NCBI GenBank assembly: GCA_023418595.1
Contig: JAEZZI010000021.1
Coordinates: 124,001 to 188,000, forward strand
Source of the DNA: Pseudomonadota bacterium
GTDB lineage: Bacteria > Pseudomonadota > Alphaproteobacteria > Sphingomonadales > Sphingomonadaceae
Direction of reading: 5' to 3'
Length of the DNA: 64,000 nucleotides
Part shown: positions 27,197 to 36,472 of the stretch, in pieces
How the letters are laid out: every line of letters begins with the position of its first letter
How positions within the stretch are numbered: the stretch's first letter is position 1
Translations under genes and position numbers: made by a program
The notes under the pieces: model-generated
The model's database searches: none
What the model saw: the letters and a program-made list of their open reading frames with translations, nothing else
Told to the model about the DNA's origin: nothing

Positions 27197-28708
27197 TTAT
27201 CGTCGCCGTAACGGCCGGATCGCGTCGACCAGCGCCCACGCCTCGCCCGGCCGGACGTCCTCGACCGATGGCGTCGCAATCATCGATGCGCCTGCCGTGT
27301 CCGAATAGACGCTGGCCGTTCCCAGCCGTCGCTGAAGCCAGGTCCGCCGCACCGTGATCGCCTGAATGTTGCGCGCAGGCACGATCCACTTTTTCTGGCC
27401 CAGCACCCCGCGCTGGACGTGGAAGGTCCGCCCGATCAGCCCGTATCGATGATGCCCGCGCTGGAGCGCCGCGACGATCCCGACCGGTACCAGCAGGAAT
27501 ATGAACAGTCCCGTCAGCACCGCCAGAAATACCGCCGCCTCCGCCAGATTTGTGCGCGCGATTACCAGCGCCACGATCGGCGCGATCATCCAGCCGATCC
27601 GAGTGATGACCATCCGAAAGACATGCATCGTCGAAACCCGCGTCAACGCATCCGGATCGGCGCGTTTGAGCGACAGCGGCGCGAGCACCGTATCGATTTC
27701 CTCGGGCCGCGCGAACGGCGCGACATCCTGCCGCCCGCCCTCACCCTTCTCGCCGCTGCCCAGCGTCTGAAGCTGCATCTCCGCCCAGCCGAGCAGGCGC
27801 ATGACGAACCCGTTTTCGATCACCGCGAGCTGCACGCGCCGCAGCGCGACGACCGCCTCGGTCCGGGTCAGCAACCCGCGCACCCGGCGATACCGCCCGC
27901 CCTCGTCGGTCAGCGTGAAACCATAGTCTCGCAAAAGGGTCCGCACGACACCGGCGACGACCCCCAACAGGAGCATGACGAAAATCACGGTCAGCGTGAC
28001 ACCCGCGACGAAAGCTGTCTCCGCCGTGGCGCTTGCCGCCTCGGCGCGCGATCTAAGGTCGTCGACCTCGATATTGCGCCACGGCACCCAGTCATCGAGA
28101 TATTGGAACGTGCCGCCGATCACCGCCAGCCAGACCAGCGAAAACCGAAACAATCCCGAATAAAGCACCCGTCCCAGCGTCATCGAAAACAGCACGGGGG
28201 CGTCATGTTCGACTGGCGCGACGGCAACGGCATCCCCCTCGGTATTCGCCGCCGGTTCGGCATTGGCCTGCGCCGCCCGCCTGCGGATCACGCCGCGCAG
28301 CCGCTCCGCCTCGGCCATCGACACGCTGTCGAGCGCCCCTTCATTCTCGCCCGCGCCGCCGGTTTCCAGATTTACCCTGGCCAGTCCAAACAATCGCGCG
28401 AGCAGTTTGCGCTCGATATCGACGTCCTGCACTCGGTCGAACGGAATGGTGCGGCGATTGCGCGACAGCACGCCGCTCTGCACGACCACCGCGTCATCGG
28501 TCAGTTCATAGGTGAAGCGCCACCACGACAGGAACTGGAACACGCCGACCACCGCCGCCAGCCCCAGCGCAATCAGCCCCGCCAGCCACAGGTCGAAATC
28601 GCGCGCTAAGGTCAGGAATGCCGGGACGCCGAATACCAGTCCGGGCGCGCCGCGGATGACGTTGAGCGCAATCGTCCCCGGATGCAGCCGCCGGGCAGAT
28701 TCCGACAT
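27197..28708 (-). CDS. PH domain (bPH_2) membrane protein, YdbT-like
   Basis: 503 residues. Several membrane segments alternate with soluble bPH_2 modules, recognisable by FTYELTDDAVVVQSGVLSRNRRTIPFDRVQDVDIERKLLARLFGLARVNLET in the first and YGLIGRTFHVQRGVLGQKKWIVPARNIQAITVRRTWLQRRLGTASV in the last. YdbT/YdbS-type pairs are membrane proteins with no assigned reaction. The ATG at 28708 overlaps the stop codon of the YdbS-like gene, so the pair is translated together; the start at 28714 (GTG) is less likely. Confidence 0.85.
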   Translation of the reverse strand: MSESARRLHPGTIALNVIRGAPGLVFGVPAFLTLARDFDLWLAGLIALGLAAVVGVFQFLSWWRFTYELTDDAVVVQSGVLSRNRRTIPFDRVQDVDIERKLLARLFGLARVNLETGGAGENEGALDSVSMAEAERLRGVIRRRAAQANAEPAANTEGDAVAVAPVEHDAPVLFSMTLGRVLYSGLFRFSLVWLAVIGGTFQYLDDWVPWRNIEVDDLRSRAEAASATAETAFVAGVTLTVIFVMLLLGVVAGVVRTLLRDYGFTLTDEGGRYRRVRGLLTRTEAVVALRRVQLAVIENGFVMRLLGWAEMQLQTLGSGEKGEGGRQDVAPFARPEEIDTVLAPLSLKRADPDALTRVSTMHVFRMVITRIGWMIAPIVALVIARTNLAEAAVFLAVLTGLFIFLLVPVGIVAALQRGHHRYGLIGRTFHVQRGVLGQKKWIVPARNIQAITVRRTWLQRRLGTASVYSDTAGASMIATPSVEDVRPGEAWALVDAIRPLRRR

Positions 28709-29190
28709 CACCACGGTTCGGCGCGAACATGGGTGCGCACCACGTCGCGCAATTCCTCCGCCGTCGCGCGCGAGATGCCGGGCAGCGACACGGTCGCATG
28801 CGCCGTGCCCGCGGTGTGGACGATCAGCGTTGCCACGCCGAACAAGCGCTGGAGCGGCCCCTGCGCCACGTCGATATGCTGAACGCGGGTGAGCGGGACG
28901 ATGGTATGGACCTGAGTCCAGACGCCATGCGCGACGTGCAACTCGTCATCCGCCAGTGCCCAGCCCCAGGCGCGGAACCGACGCAGCGGCGCACCCGTCC
29001 CGCCCCACAAGGCGATCAGGCCGAGGATCGCAAAAGACGGCCACCACGGCCAGCCCAGCTGATCCTGAAGCAGCTTTCCCAGCCCGAACCCACCGGCGGC
29101 GAGCATCAGGCTGGGGACGGCGTTGAGGATGAGCATTACCCATCGCTGGCCGGGTTCGAGAGGGGTCAGCGGGGGCGGTGTGCTATCCAT
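28708..29190 (-). CDS. PH domain (bPH_2) membrane protein, YdbS-like
   Basis: 160 residues with two close membrane helices (about 18-60) followed by one bPH_2 domain, whose core reads WALADDELHVAHGVWTQVHTIVPLTRVQHIDVAQGPLQRLFG. This is the smaller partner of the YdbS/YdbT pair. Its stop overlaps the start of the larger gene. Its start lies nine bases from the end of the acyl-CoA dehydrogenase gene upstream, so it may also be read from the merR-acyl-CoA dehydrogenase transcript. Confidence 0.85.
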   Translation of the reverse strand: MDSTPPPLTPLEPGQRWVMLILNAVPSLMLAAGGFGLGKLLQDQLGWPWWPSFAILGLIALWGGTGAPLRRFRAWGWALADDELHVAHGVWTQVHTIVPLTRVQHIDVAQGPLQRLFGVATLIVHTAGTAHATVSLPGISRATAEELRDVVRTHVRAEPW

Positions 29191-29199
29191 ATAATGCGC

Positions 29200-31002
29200 T
29201 TATGCCGCGCGAAACATCTCCGGATCAAGCGCCATGATCGCATCCGCGCCGCCTTCGATCTTGCGGCGCAGGGCGCCGGTATCGGGCAGGATGCGTTCGG
29301 CGAAGAAGCGCGCGGTTACCAGCTTTGCTTCCAGAAACTTGGTGTCGCCGCCGCCTGTCGCCAGCGCCTTCTGCGCGGCCGTCGCCATCCGCAGCCACAT
29401 CAGGCCGGTCGCGACGATGCCCATCAGGTGCATATAGCTGTGGGCACCCGCGCCGACATGGTTGGGGTTCTGCATCCCGTTGGCCATGAACCACATGGTC
29501 GATGCCTGAAGATCGCCCAGCGCTTTCTCCAGTCGTCCGGCGAAATCGGCGAGCTTTTCGTCGCCCTTGGCTGCGGCGATTTCCTCGGTCACGACTTTGA
29601 ACAATGTCTGCACCGCGCGGCCGCCATTCTGGGCCAGCTTGCGCCCGACCAGGTCCATCGCCTGCACGCCATTGGTGCCTTCATAGATCATCGCGATCCG
29701 CGCATCGCGGACATATTGCTCCATTCCCCATTCGGCGATGTAGCCGTGCCCGCCATAGACCTGCTGGGCGTTGGTCGCGATGTCGTATCCCTTGTCGGTA
29801 CCGTACCCCTTGATGACCGGGGTCAACAGTCCGACGAGATCGTCGGCCGTCTGCCGATCTTCCTCGCTCGACGCGTTGTGGGCGAGATCGACCTGAAGCG
29901 CACCCCACAGGCACAGTGCGCGAAGGCCTTCGGTCAGCGCCTTGGCTTCCATCAGCATCCGGCGCACGTCGGGATGGACGAACAGGGTATCGGCCTTTTG
30001 CTCAGGCTCGGCCGCACCCGTCAGCGCCCGGCCCTGGCGGCGATCCTCGGCATATTGCACCGCGTTCTGATAAGCGGTCTCCGCGACGCCCAGCCCTTGC
30101 AGACCGACGCCCAGACGCGCGGCGTTCATCATGATGAACATCGCGGCGAGACCCTTCATCTCCTCGCCGACCAGCCAGCCGATCGCGCCGTCGTAATTCA
30201 TCACGCAGGTCGAATTGGCGTGGATGCCCATCTTGTGCTCGATCGATCCGCACGACACGGCATTGCGCTCGCCCAGCGATCCGTCATCGTTCACCATGAA
30301 CTTGGGCACGACGAACAGCGAAATCCCCTTCGAACTGTCCGGCGCGCCCGGCGTCTTCGCCAGCACGAGATGGATGATGTTGCTGGTCAGGTCGTGCTCG
30401 CCCGACGAGATGAAGATCTTGGTGCCGGTGATCGCGTAGCTGCCGTCGCCCTGCGGCTCGGCCTTGGTCTTGATCAGGCCCAGATCGGTGCCGCAATGCG
30501 GCTCGGTCAGGTTCATGGTGCCGCCCCATTCGCCCGACACCATGCGGGGCACATACTTTTCCTTCTGGTCCTGCGAACCCTTGGCCAGCAGCGCTGCGAT
30601 CGCGCCGTGCGTCAGCCCCGGATACATGGCGAACGCCATATTGGCGGAGATCATATATTCCTGAAACGCGGTCGAGACGACGTGCGGCATCCCCTGCCCG
30701 CCGAACTCTTCGGGTGCGGAAAGCGTCGCCCAGCCGCTTTCGACGAACTGGTCATAAGCGGCCTTGAACCCGTCGGGCGTCGTCACGCTGCCGTCGTCAT
30801 GGCGCGTGCAGCCCTGTTGGTCGCCGGACAGGTTGAGCGGGAATAACACTTCGGCGACGAAGCGTCCGCCTTCCTCCAGCACCGCATCGACCACATCGGG
30901 GGTGGCATTGGCGAAACCGGGCAGGTTGGCATGGCCTTCAAGACCAAGCACGTCGCTTAGGATGAAGCGGGTATCGCGGACGGGGGGCGTATATTGGGGC
31001 AT
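29200..31002 (-). CDS. acyl-CoA dehydrogenase, large (DmdC/FadE-like) with extended C-terminal domain
   Basis: 600 residues, longer than classical 380-residue enzymes and typical of the group with an extra C-terminal domain (AcylCoA_DH-C). FAD/substrate motifs: [38 protein letters not shown] and the C-terminal [20 protein letters not shown], which includes the catalytic region and [11 protein letters not shown]. It oxidises acyl-CoA to enoyl-CoA; chain length is not evident. ATG 31002 has GGAGAG at about six bases. It follows the MerR gene by 21 bases on the same strand, so the regulator probably controls it. Confidence 0.9.
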   Translation of the reverse strand: MPQYTPPVRDTRFILSDVLGLEGHANLPGFANATPDVVDAVLEEGGRFVAEVLFPLNLSGDQQGCTRHDDGSVTTPDGFKAAYDQFVESGWATLSAPEEFGGQGMPHVVSTAFQEYMISANMAFAMYPGLTHGAIAALLAKGSQDQKEKYVPRMVSGEWGGTMNLTEPHCGTDLGLIKTKAEPQGDGSYAITGTKIFISSGEHDLTSNIIHLVLAKTPGAPDSSKGISLFVVPKFMVNDDGSLGERNAVSCGSIEHKMGIHANSTCVMNYDGAIGWLVGEEMKGLAAMFIMMNAARLGVGLQGLGVAETAYQNAVQYAEDRRQGRALTGAAEPEQKADTLFVHPDVRRMLMEAKALTEGLRALCLWGALQVDLAHNASSEEDRQTADDLVGLLTPVIKGYGTDKGYDIATNAQQVYGGHGYIAEWGMEQYVRDARIAMIYEGTNGVQAMDLVGRKLAQNGGRAVQTLFKVVTEEIAAAKGDEKLADFAGRLEKALGDLQASTMWFMANGMQNPNHVGAGAHSYMHLMGIVATGLMWLRMATAAQKALATGGGDTKFLEAKLVTARFFAERILPDTGALRRKIEGGADAIMALDPEMFRAA

Positions 31003-31023
31003 CAAATCTCTCCGGACGTATCT

Positions 31024-31449
31024 TTAATGGCGTTGGTCGGTGTCGATCACCGCCAGGAAATCGTTAAGTTCCTCGATCGAGGCATCGATGTCGCGCTTCT
31101 GCGCCTCGAGATGCGCGATCTTGGCGCGGCAGCGTTCGATGGTCACCTGGCGCTGCGCCTGACGCCCGTCGCCGATGTCGTACAGGTCGATCATCTCGCG
31201 AATTTCACCGAGCGAGAATCCGACTCGCTTGCCGCGCAAAATCCACGCCAGCCGCGCGCGATCGCGGTGCGAGTAGACGCGCTGCAGGCCCTTGCGCTCG
31301 GGCGCGATCAACCCTTCGTCCTCGTAGAACCGCAATGCGCGCGCCGTCACGCCGAATTCCGCGCACAGGTCGGAAATGCTGAACGTCGTGCGGTCCGGGC
31401 GCGGCGAGATCGGCGCGAGGCCGGCGATGATGGGGTCAGCCTGGGACAT
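31024..31449 (-). CDS. MerR family regulator of acyl-CoA metabolism (LiuR-like)
   Basis: 141 residues: a winged HTH (about 22-90) with FSISDLCAEFGVTARALRFYEDEGLI and the MerR arm RVYSHRDRARLAWILRGKRVGFSLGEIREMIDLYD, then a long helix for dimerisation (about 100-135). No cysteines follow the helix, so it does not sense metals in the MerR/ZntR way. Regulators of this kind control branched-chain and fatty-acid degradation genes. A strong candidate operator lies just before the start codon. First gene of the operon with the acyl-CoA dehydrogenase. Confidence 0.88.
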   Translation of the reverse strand: MSQADPIIAGLAPISPRPDRTTFSISDLCAEFGVTARALRFYEDEGLIAPERKGLQRVYSHRDRARLAWILRGKRVGFSLGEIREMIDLYDIGDGRQAQRQVTIERCRAKIAHLEAQKRDIDASIEELNDFLAVIDTDQRH

Positions 31450-31469
31450 GGCCGCGACTATGCTTTCCC

Positions 31470-31485
31470 TTTACGTGAACGTCAA
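31470..31485. promoter_or_regulatory. MerR/LiuR-type operator with overlapping promoter
   Basis: TTTACGTGAACGTCAA is an imperfect palindrome that closely matches the operator recalled for LiuR-type MerR regulators. Read on the minus strand it contains TTGACG as a -35 box, with CATAGT 17 bases further as a possible -10, placing the operator within the promoter of the merR-acyl-CoA dehydrogenase operon. It overlaps the end of the lipoprotein gene upstream. Confidence 0.7.
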
Positions 31486-31991
31486 GAGGCCGGCGCTACG
31501 TCATCCGCACAGGGAAACCGCCCGCGTCGATCGCGGAACGCTGACACCTCGCCCGCAGAATGGCTCAGCCGCTCGGTTTCCATGCCCGCCAGTAACGCAT
31601 CGCCGCGACAAAGATCGGCGCATTCGGCGGGCAACGCGCCGGGGAAGCGGATCACCTCTCCGTCATAATCGGCGTCGAAGCGGCATGCCTCGCCCAGTTC
31701 GATCGCCAATCCGCCGTCAGTCCGCCGCGCCATGCCGCGCGCGCTGCACCCGTTGCCGTCCCCGTAATCGATCGACACTCCGATGATCGCATCGGCCGCA
31801 TCGCCTGCACGCAGGCACAGCCGGTCTGCATCGCGCGCGAACAGCCCGGTCAGCGGCGCGGCGTCGGGATCGGGCACCAGCCCGCGCGCGATCGCTGCTT
31901 TCTCCAGCGCCGGTCCCGCCGCATCGGGCGCGTCGGCCACGGGCTCGGAACAGGCCGCCAGCAGGACGAAAGCGAGCGCCGCGACCCTCAA
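31482..31991 (-). CDS. putative lipoprotein, 169 aa
   Basis: Starts at TTG 31991, which overlaps the hisI stop codon (TTGA), suggesting coupled translation. The N-terminus [15 protein letters not shown] is a lipoprotein signal with lipobox LLAAC. The mature region has several cysteines ([30 protein letters not shown]) that may form disulfides in the periplasm. No family is recognised. Its 3' end runs into the operator of the next operon. Confidence 0.65.
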   Translation of the reverse strand: MRVAALAFVLLAACSEPVADAPDAAGPALEKAAIARGLVPDPDAAPLTGLFARDADRLCLRAGDAADAIIGVSIDYGDGNGCSARGMARRTDGGLAIELGEACRFDADYDGEVIRFPGALPAECADLCRGDALLAGMETERLSHSAGEVSAFRDRRGRFPCADDVAPAS

Positions 31992-32350
31992 TCGATTCGC
32001 TCCAGCCCGTGCGGCGTCACGCGGCGAAAAAAGCAACTGCGCGCCCCGGTGTGGCACGCCGGCCCGGCGGGTTCGACGATCAGCCACAGGCAATCCTGAT
32101 CGCAGTCGATCCGCATTTCGACGACGCGCAGCATATTGCCCGACGTCTCGCCCTTCTTCCACAGCGCGGCGCGGCTCCGCGACCAGAAATGCGCGAGCCC
32201 CGTTTCGCGCGTCATCGCAAGGCTTTGCGCGTTCATGTGGGCGACCATCAACACCTCGCCGCTTGCCTTGTCGGTCACTACAGCGGCCACCAGGCCGGCA
32301 GCGTCGTATCTGGGATCGAGCGTCAGCCCGGTATCGCGTCCATCGGCCAT
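31988..32350 (-). CDS. hisI: phosphoribosyl-AMP cyclohydrolase
   Basis: 120 residues, the size of stand-alone HisI. It hydrolyses the adenine ring of PR-AMP in histidine synthesis. Conserved features: [35 protein letters not shown], and the metal-binding IDCDQDCLW with the later [12 protein letters not shown]. No HisE domain is fused, and no other his gene lies in the window, so histidine genes are dispersed. Its stop overlaps the lipoprotein start. Confidence 0.96.
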   Translation of the reverse strand: MADGRDTGLTLDPRYDAAGLVAAVVTDKASGEVLMVAHMNAQSLAMTRETGLAHFWSRSRAALWKKGETSGNMLRVVEMRIDCDQDCLWLIVEPAGPACHTGARSCFFRRVTPHGLERID

Positions 32351-32466
32351 CGCATTGATCTAGCCTTTGGCGGCGCGCGCGTCACGCCCGCCGTGCGCCG
32401 CCTCTGGCAAAAGCCGGGCGCTTTCCCTAAGCTGCGTGGCCTGACCAACCCAGCGACGGAATTTCG

Positions 32467-32802
32467 ATGCGTTTTCTGAAGATCCTGTTCTGGATCCTGA
32501 TTGGCGGCCTGGCGGCGGCGTTCGTCATCTATAACGAGGCAGAGCGCGTCGAAATCGCTTTGTGGGGCAATCTGGTCGCCGATGTCAGCCTGCCGATCCT
32601 GCTGGTGCTGGTGTTCCTGCTGGGGCTGATTCCGATGCTGATCGCCTATCACACCTTGCGCTGGCGGATGCGGATGCGGGTAAACTCGCTGGAGCGCACC
32701 ATCGGCGAATTGCGCCAAAGCCAGGCAGCGCCTCCGCCGCCGCCTGCGGTCGATCCGGGCGACCTGCTGGTCGGCGTCGATCCGATCGGAAAACGGGCAT
32801 GA
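32467..32802 (+). CDS. LapA domain (DUF1049) membrane protein
   Basis: 111 residues with two membrane segments (about 2-22 and 38-62) joined by NEAERVEIALWGN. After the second helix comes a short coiled-coil (RMRVNSLERTIGELRQSQ) and a Pro-rich tail. This is the layout of LapA/YciS-like proteins that assist LapB in lipopolysaccharide quality control in enterobacteria. The role in a sphingolipid-containing sphingomonad is less certain. It overlaps pyrF by four bases (ATGA). Confidence 0.8.
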   Translation: MRFLKILFWILIGGLAAAFVIYNEAERVEIALWGNLVADVSLPILLVLVFLLGLIPMLIAYHTLRWRMRMRVNSLERTIGELRQSQAAPPPPPAVDPGDLLVGVDPIGKRA

Positions 32803-33476
32803 GTGCACGCATCTATGTCGCGCTCGACACGCCCGATCTGGCGCGGGCAAAGGCGATCGCGAATCGCGTCGGCCATCATGTCGGCGGCATCAAGCTGGGA
32901 CTCGAATTCTTCATGGCCAATGGGCGCGCGGGCGTCCACGAAATGGCGGAAATCGGCCTGCCGATCTTTCTCGACCTGAAGTTCCACGACATCCCCAACA
33001 CGGTGGCAAAGGCCGTGCAGGCGCTGCGTCCACTGGAACCGGCGATCCTGACCGTCCACGCGTCGGGCGGACGCGCGATGATGGAGGATGCCAAGGCGGC
33101 GGCACCGACAGGCACGAAGGTCGTCGCGGTGACGATGCTGACCAGCCTCGACGGTCAAGACCTGACTTCGATCGGGCTGGCGTCCGATCCGCACGAACAG
33201 GTGGTGCGGCTGGCCGAACTCGCGAAATCGGCAGGGGTGGACGGTATCGTCTGCTCCGGCGCCGAAGTCGCGGCGGCGAAGCGCGCCTGGAAGGACGGCT
33301 TTTTCGTCGTCCCCGGCGTGCGCCCCGCCAACGGATCGGCGCTTGGCGACCAGAAGCGCGTGGTTACCCCGCGCGCGGCGCTCGATGCGGGTGCGTCGAT
33401 CCTGGTGGTCGGCCGCCCGATCACCCAGGCCGAACACCCCGACCAGGCCGCCCGCGCGATCGAGGCGACGCTGTAG
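32799..33476 (+). CDS. pyrF: orotidine 5'-phosphate decarboxylase
   Basis: 225 residues. The catalytic charged network is visible: K32 in GGIKLGLEF, D59 and K61 in FLDLKFHDIPNT (with D64). The phosphate-binding PGVRP and the final GASILVVGRPIT match the family. It makes UMP in pyrimidine synthesis. The ATG at 32799 overlaps the lapA stop. Downstream, a family D palindrome separates it from the gene run leading to trpF. Confidence 0.96.
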   Translation: MSARIYVALDTPDLARAKAIANRVGHHVGGIKLGLEFFMANGRAGVHEMAEIGLPIFLDLKFHDIPNTVAKAVQALRPLEPAILTVHASGGRAMMEDAKAAAPTGTKVVAVTMLTSLDGQDLTSIGLASDPHEQVVRLAELAKSAGVDGIVCSGAEVAAAKRAWKDGFFVVPGVRPANGSALGDQKRVVTPRAALDAGASILVVGRPITQAEHPDQAARAIEATL

Positions 33477-33500
33477 AGCGGGGTGACGCAACCCCCTTAT

Positions 33501-33577
33501 CGTTATTGCGAGCGCAGCGAAGCTATCCAGCGTCGTTTGTGGCGCTCTGGATAGCTTCGCCGCGCTCGCAATGACGA
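33501..33577. repeat. intergenic palindrome, family D, intact copy
   Basis: The arms begin CGTTATTGCGAGCGCAGCGA (33501) and CTGGATAGCTTCGCCGCGCT (33547) and pair over almost 30 bases with a short loop. It follows pyrF by 24 bases. The remaining bases to 33635 show no gene. Confidence 0.85.
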
Positions 33578-33635
33578 CAAAAGACAGCGGGCGCCTTGAT
33601 CGCTTCGGGCACCAACGCAACGAAAGGATGATGCG

Positions 33636-34031
33636 TTGTCGGTAAAGCCCCACAAGGCAGTGCGAATCCTCGGGATCATGAGCACCGTGGTTGCAATCGC
33701 CCTGATCGGCCTGATGATCCATACCGGCGATCCGGCATCCTCATCCTGGTGGCTGGCGGCAATCCCGTTCGCGCTGTGGATCGTCGGCCCGGCGGTTGCG
33801 CCCTACCTGCTCGCGCAGCGGCAGCGCGACCGGCGCGTGGCAATCGCGATGCTCGGCTTTCTCGTCATCTCCACCCTGGCGTCTGCGTTCGCCTATCATG
33901 ACATGATGTTCGTATCGGAATCCTCGACCGCGGCGTTGGTGTTCCTGTTCGTGCCCTTGTATCAGTGGACCGCGTTTCTGATTGTCGCGGGCATCACGCT
34001 CATCGCGGCAAGATGGACGAGACGGGGCTGA
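33636..34031 (+). CDS. small integral membrane protein, 131 aa
   Basis: Four membrane segments (about 10-28, 38-58, 68-88 and 97-123) with very short loops; no domain recognised. The start is a TTG at 33636 with AAAGGA eight bases upstream; the nearby ATGs at 33628 and 33631 are out of frame and stop after a few codons. A later in-frame ATG (MSTVVAIALIG) is an alternative. It slightly precedes the GNAT gene in the same direction. Confidence 0.5.
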   Translation: MSVKPHKAVRILGIMSTVVAIALIGLMIHTGDPASSSWWLAAIPFALWIVGPAVAPYLLAQRQRDRRVAIAMLGFLVISTLASAFAYHDMMFVSESSTAALVFLFVPLYQWTAFLIVAGITLIAARWTRRG

Positions 34032-34039
34032 TCGTGCGC

Positions 34040-34546
34040 ATGGATATCCGGATCACGACCGCTACCGCCGACGACATCCCCCACCTCCACCCGGTGATCG
34101 AGCGCGCCTATCGCGGCGACGATGCGCGAGTGGGCTGGACGCATGAGGCCGATCTGGTCAGCGGCGCGCGGACCGACCTGGCGACGCTGGCCGCATTGGT
34201 GACTGATCCCGAGTCGCGCCTGCTGATCGCATGGGAAAGCGACACACCGCTCGGCTGCGTCAATGTCGCGGATCGCGGGGGTGGTCTCGCCTATCTCGGC
34301 CTGCTCTGCATCGAACCCGCACGCCAGGGGACGGGGCTGGGCAAGCAGTTGATGGCGGCTGCCGAAGCGTGCGCCCGGTCCGATTTCGCCGCGACGCGCA
34401 TGGAGATGACCGTGATCGACCGGCGCGTCGAACTCATCGCCTGGTATCGCCGCCACGGCTACGCGCCCAGCGGAGAGGCACGCCCCTTCCCCATCCCGCT
34501 CGATCCGCCCCTGCGCATGACGGTGCTGGTCAAGCCGCTCGTCTGA
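34040..34546 (+). CDS. GNAT family N-acetyltransferase
   Basis: 168 residues with the GNAT fold: an N-terminal strand-helix (IRITTATADDIPHLHPVIERAY), the acetyl-CoA-binding loop RQGTGLGKQLM (about residues 95-105), and the C-terminal AWYRRHGYAPSGE. The substrate is unknown. Starts at 34013, 34034 (GTG) and 34040 are all in frame; I prefer 34040 for alignment with the fold. It lies 16 bases before trpF and probably shares its transcript. Confidence 0.82.
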   Translation: MDIRITTATADDIPHLHPVIERAYRGDDARVGWTHEADLVSGARTDLATLAALVTDPESRLLIAWESDTPLGCVNVADRGGGLAYLGLLCIEPARQGTGLGKQLMAAAEACARSDFAATRMEMTVIDRRVELIAWYRRHGYAPSGEARPFPIPLDPPLRMTVLVKPLV

Positions 34547-34562
34547 CGGCAAAGCGGTCGAC

Positions 34563-35201
34563 ATGCCGACCACTGCCAAAATCTGCGGCCTTTCTACGCC
34601 CGACACGCTCGCCGCTGCGGTTGCCGGCGGAGCGAGCCATGTCGGCTTCGTCTTCTTCCCCCCCTCGCCACGCCATGTCGATTTCGATCGGGTGGCCGGA
34701 CTGGCAAGCGGAGTCCCTTCGTACCTCGCAAAGGTCGGGGTGTTCGTCGATCCCGACGATGCGCTGATCGACGCGGCGCGCGCCGCCGGGCGGCTCGATG
34801 CGATCCAGTTGCACAAGACCGCAGCCGACCGCATCGCCACGATCCGCGCGCGCACCGGGCTGGAAATATGGGCGGCGGTCGCGGTGAAGACCCGCACCGA
34901 TCTCGACCGCGCCCGCGCATTCACCGGAGCCGCCGATCGCATCCTCTATGATGCGAAAGCACCGGAAGGCGCGGCGCTCCCCGGCGGCATGGGTCTGCGA
35001 TTCGACTGGTCGCTGCTGGAAGGATTTCGCCACCCGCTCCCCTGGGCGCTGTCGGGCGGGCTGGACGCAGGCAATGTCGGCGAAGCGGTACGGCGCACGG
35101 GTGCGACACTGGTCGATGTATCGTCGGGGGTCGAGAGCGCCCCTGGGGTGAAGGACGCGACCCGGATCGCCGCATTTCTGGATGCGCTTCGCCGCGCCTG
35201 A
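34563..35201 (+). CDS. trpF: phosphoribosylanthranilate isomerase
   Basis: 212 residues with the TIM-barrel signature [13 protein letters not shown] (catalytic Cys8), the second-strand motif [22 protein letters not shown], and the C-terminal [13 protein letters not shown] and [14 protein letters not shown] phosphate-binding loops. It performs the Amadori rearrangement in tryptophan synthesis. It heads the trpF-trpB-trpA-accD run, with 41 bases to trpB. No leader peptide or attenuator was seen upstream. Confidence 0.96.
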   Translation: MPTTAKICGLSTPDTLAAAVAGGASHVGFVFFPPSPRHVDFDRVAGLASGVPSYLAKVGVFVDPDDALIDAARAAGRLDAIQLHKTAADRIATIRARTGLEIWAAVAVKTRTDLDRARAFTGAADRILYDAKAPEGAALPGGMGLRFDWSLLEGFRHPLPWALSGGLDAGNVGEAVRRTGATLVDVSSGVESAPGVKDATRIAAFLDALRRA

Positions 35202-35242
35202 GCCTCGACACGCCTGCGTCGCCTGCTAAAGGACGCAGCATC

Positions 35243-36472
35243 ATGACCGCACCCAACAGCTACCGCGCCCAGCCTGACGAACGCGGACATTTCGGTGATT
35301 ATGGCGGGCGCTATGTCGCCGAGACGCTGATGCCGCTCGTCCTCGAACTGGACGAGGAATATAAGCGCGCCAAGGCCGACCCCGCCTTCGCCGCGCAGTT
35401 CGACGATCTGCTCGAACATTATGTCGGCCGCCCCAGCCCGCTCTACTACGCCGAACGCCTGACCGAAGCGCTGCGTGAAAGCGCCGACCAAGGCATGGGC
35501 GCGCAAGTCTGGTTCAAGCGCGACGAGCTGAACCATACCGGCGCGCACAAGATCAACAATTGCATCGGCCAGATCCTGCTGGCGATCCGCATGGGCAAGA
35601 CGCGGATCATCGCGGAGACCGGCGCGGGCCAGCACGGGGTCGCGACCGCCACCGTCTGCGCGCGTTTCGGCCTGCCCTGCGTCATCTATATGGGCGCAAA
35701 GGACGTCGAGCGGCAGCAGCCCAACGTGTTCCGCATGAAGCTGCTCGGCGCCGAGGTCCGCCCGGTGACGAGCGGCGCCGCGACGCTGAAGGACGCGATG
35801 AACGAGGGGCTGCGCGACTGGGTCGCGAACGTCCATGACACCTTTTACATCATCGGCACCGCGGCGGGTCCGCATCCCTACCCCGAACTGGTTCGCGATT
35901 TTCAGAGCGTGATCGGCAAGGAAGCGCGCGCGCAGATGCTCTCGCGGATCGACCGCCTGCCCGACCTGCTGGTGGCGGCGATCGGTGGCGGATCGAACGC
36001 GATCGGGCTGTTCCATCCATTTCTCGACGATGCAGACGTAAAGATGCTGGGCGTCGAAGCGGCGGGCGAAGGGCTCGACCGCAAACACGCCGCCAGTCTT
36101 GCGGGTGGTGCGCCGGGCGTGCTCCATGGCAACAAGACCTATCTGCTTCAGGACGAGGACGGCCAGATCGCCGAGGCGCATTCGATCTCTGCGGGGCTGG
36201 ATTATCCCGGAATCGGGCCCGAACATGCGTGGCTGAAGGATATCGGGCGGGTCGAATATACGTCGATCACCGACACCGAGGCGCTGGACGCGTTCCAACT
36301 GCTCTGCCGCGCCGAAGGCATCATCCCCGCCCTCGAACCCAGCCACGCCATCGCTGCGGTGGCCAAGCGCGCACGGGAGATGCGCTCGGATCAGGTAATC
36401 CTCGCCAACCTGTGCGGGCGCGGCGACAAGGACATCTTTACCGTCGCCGAGGCGCTGGGGGTGGCGATATGA
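35243..36472 (+). CDS. trpB: tryptophan synthase beta subunit
   Basis: 409 residues. The PLP lysine is K103 in [10 protein letters not shown]. Other signatures are [34 protein letters not shown], and [13 protein letters not shown] for the PLP phosphate. It joins indole and serine to form tryptophan together with TrpA. Unusually, its stop does not lead directly to trpA: it overlaps (ATGA) a small membrane-protein ORF that occupies the 250 bases between trpB and trpA. Confidence 0.97.
   Translation: MTAPNSYRAQPDERGHFGDYGGRYVAETLMPLVLELDEEYKRAKADPAFAAQFDDLLEHYVGRPSPLYYAERLTEALRESADQGMGAQVWFKRDELNHTGAHKINNCIGQILLAIRMGKTRIIAETGAGQHGVATATVCARFGLPCVIYMGAKDVERQQPNVFRMKLLGAEVRPVTSGAATLKDAMNEGLRDWVANVHDTFYIIGTAAGPHPYPELVRDFQSVIGKEARAQMLSRIDRLPDLLVAAIGGGSNAIGLFHPFLDDADVKMLGVEAAGEGLDRKHAASLAGGAPGVLHGNKTYLLQDEDGQIAEAHSISAGLDYPGIGPEHAWLKDIGRVEYTSITDTEALDAFQLLCRAEGIIPALEPSHAIAAVAKRAREMRSDQVILANLCGRGDKDIFTVAEALGVAI

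Noticed and set aside
28729..30846. Long plus-strand frame of about 700 codons opposite the acyl-CoA dehydrogenase
   Set aside because: Reading frames of this length arise opposite GC-rich genes; the minus strand encodes clear acyl-CoA dehydrogenase motifs and the plus frame has none.
34525..34562. Tryptophan attenuator or leader peptide before trpF
   Set aside because: There is too little space and no run of Trp codons or terminator hairpin ahead of trpF.
33965..34942. Long minus-strand frame opposite the GNAT and trpF genes
   Set aside because: It is the mirror of two well-supported plus-strand genes and has Arg/His/Ala-rich shadow composition.
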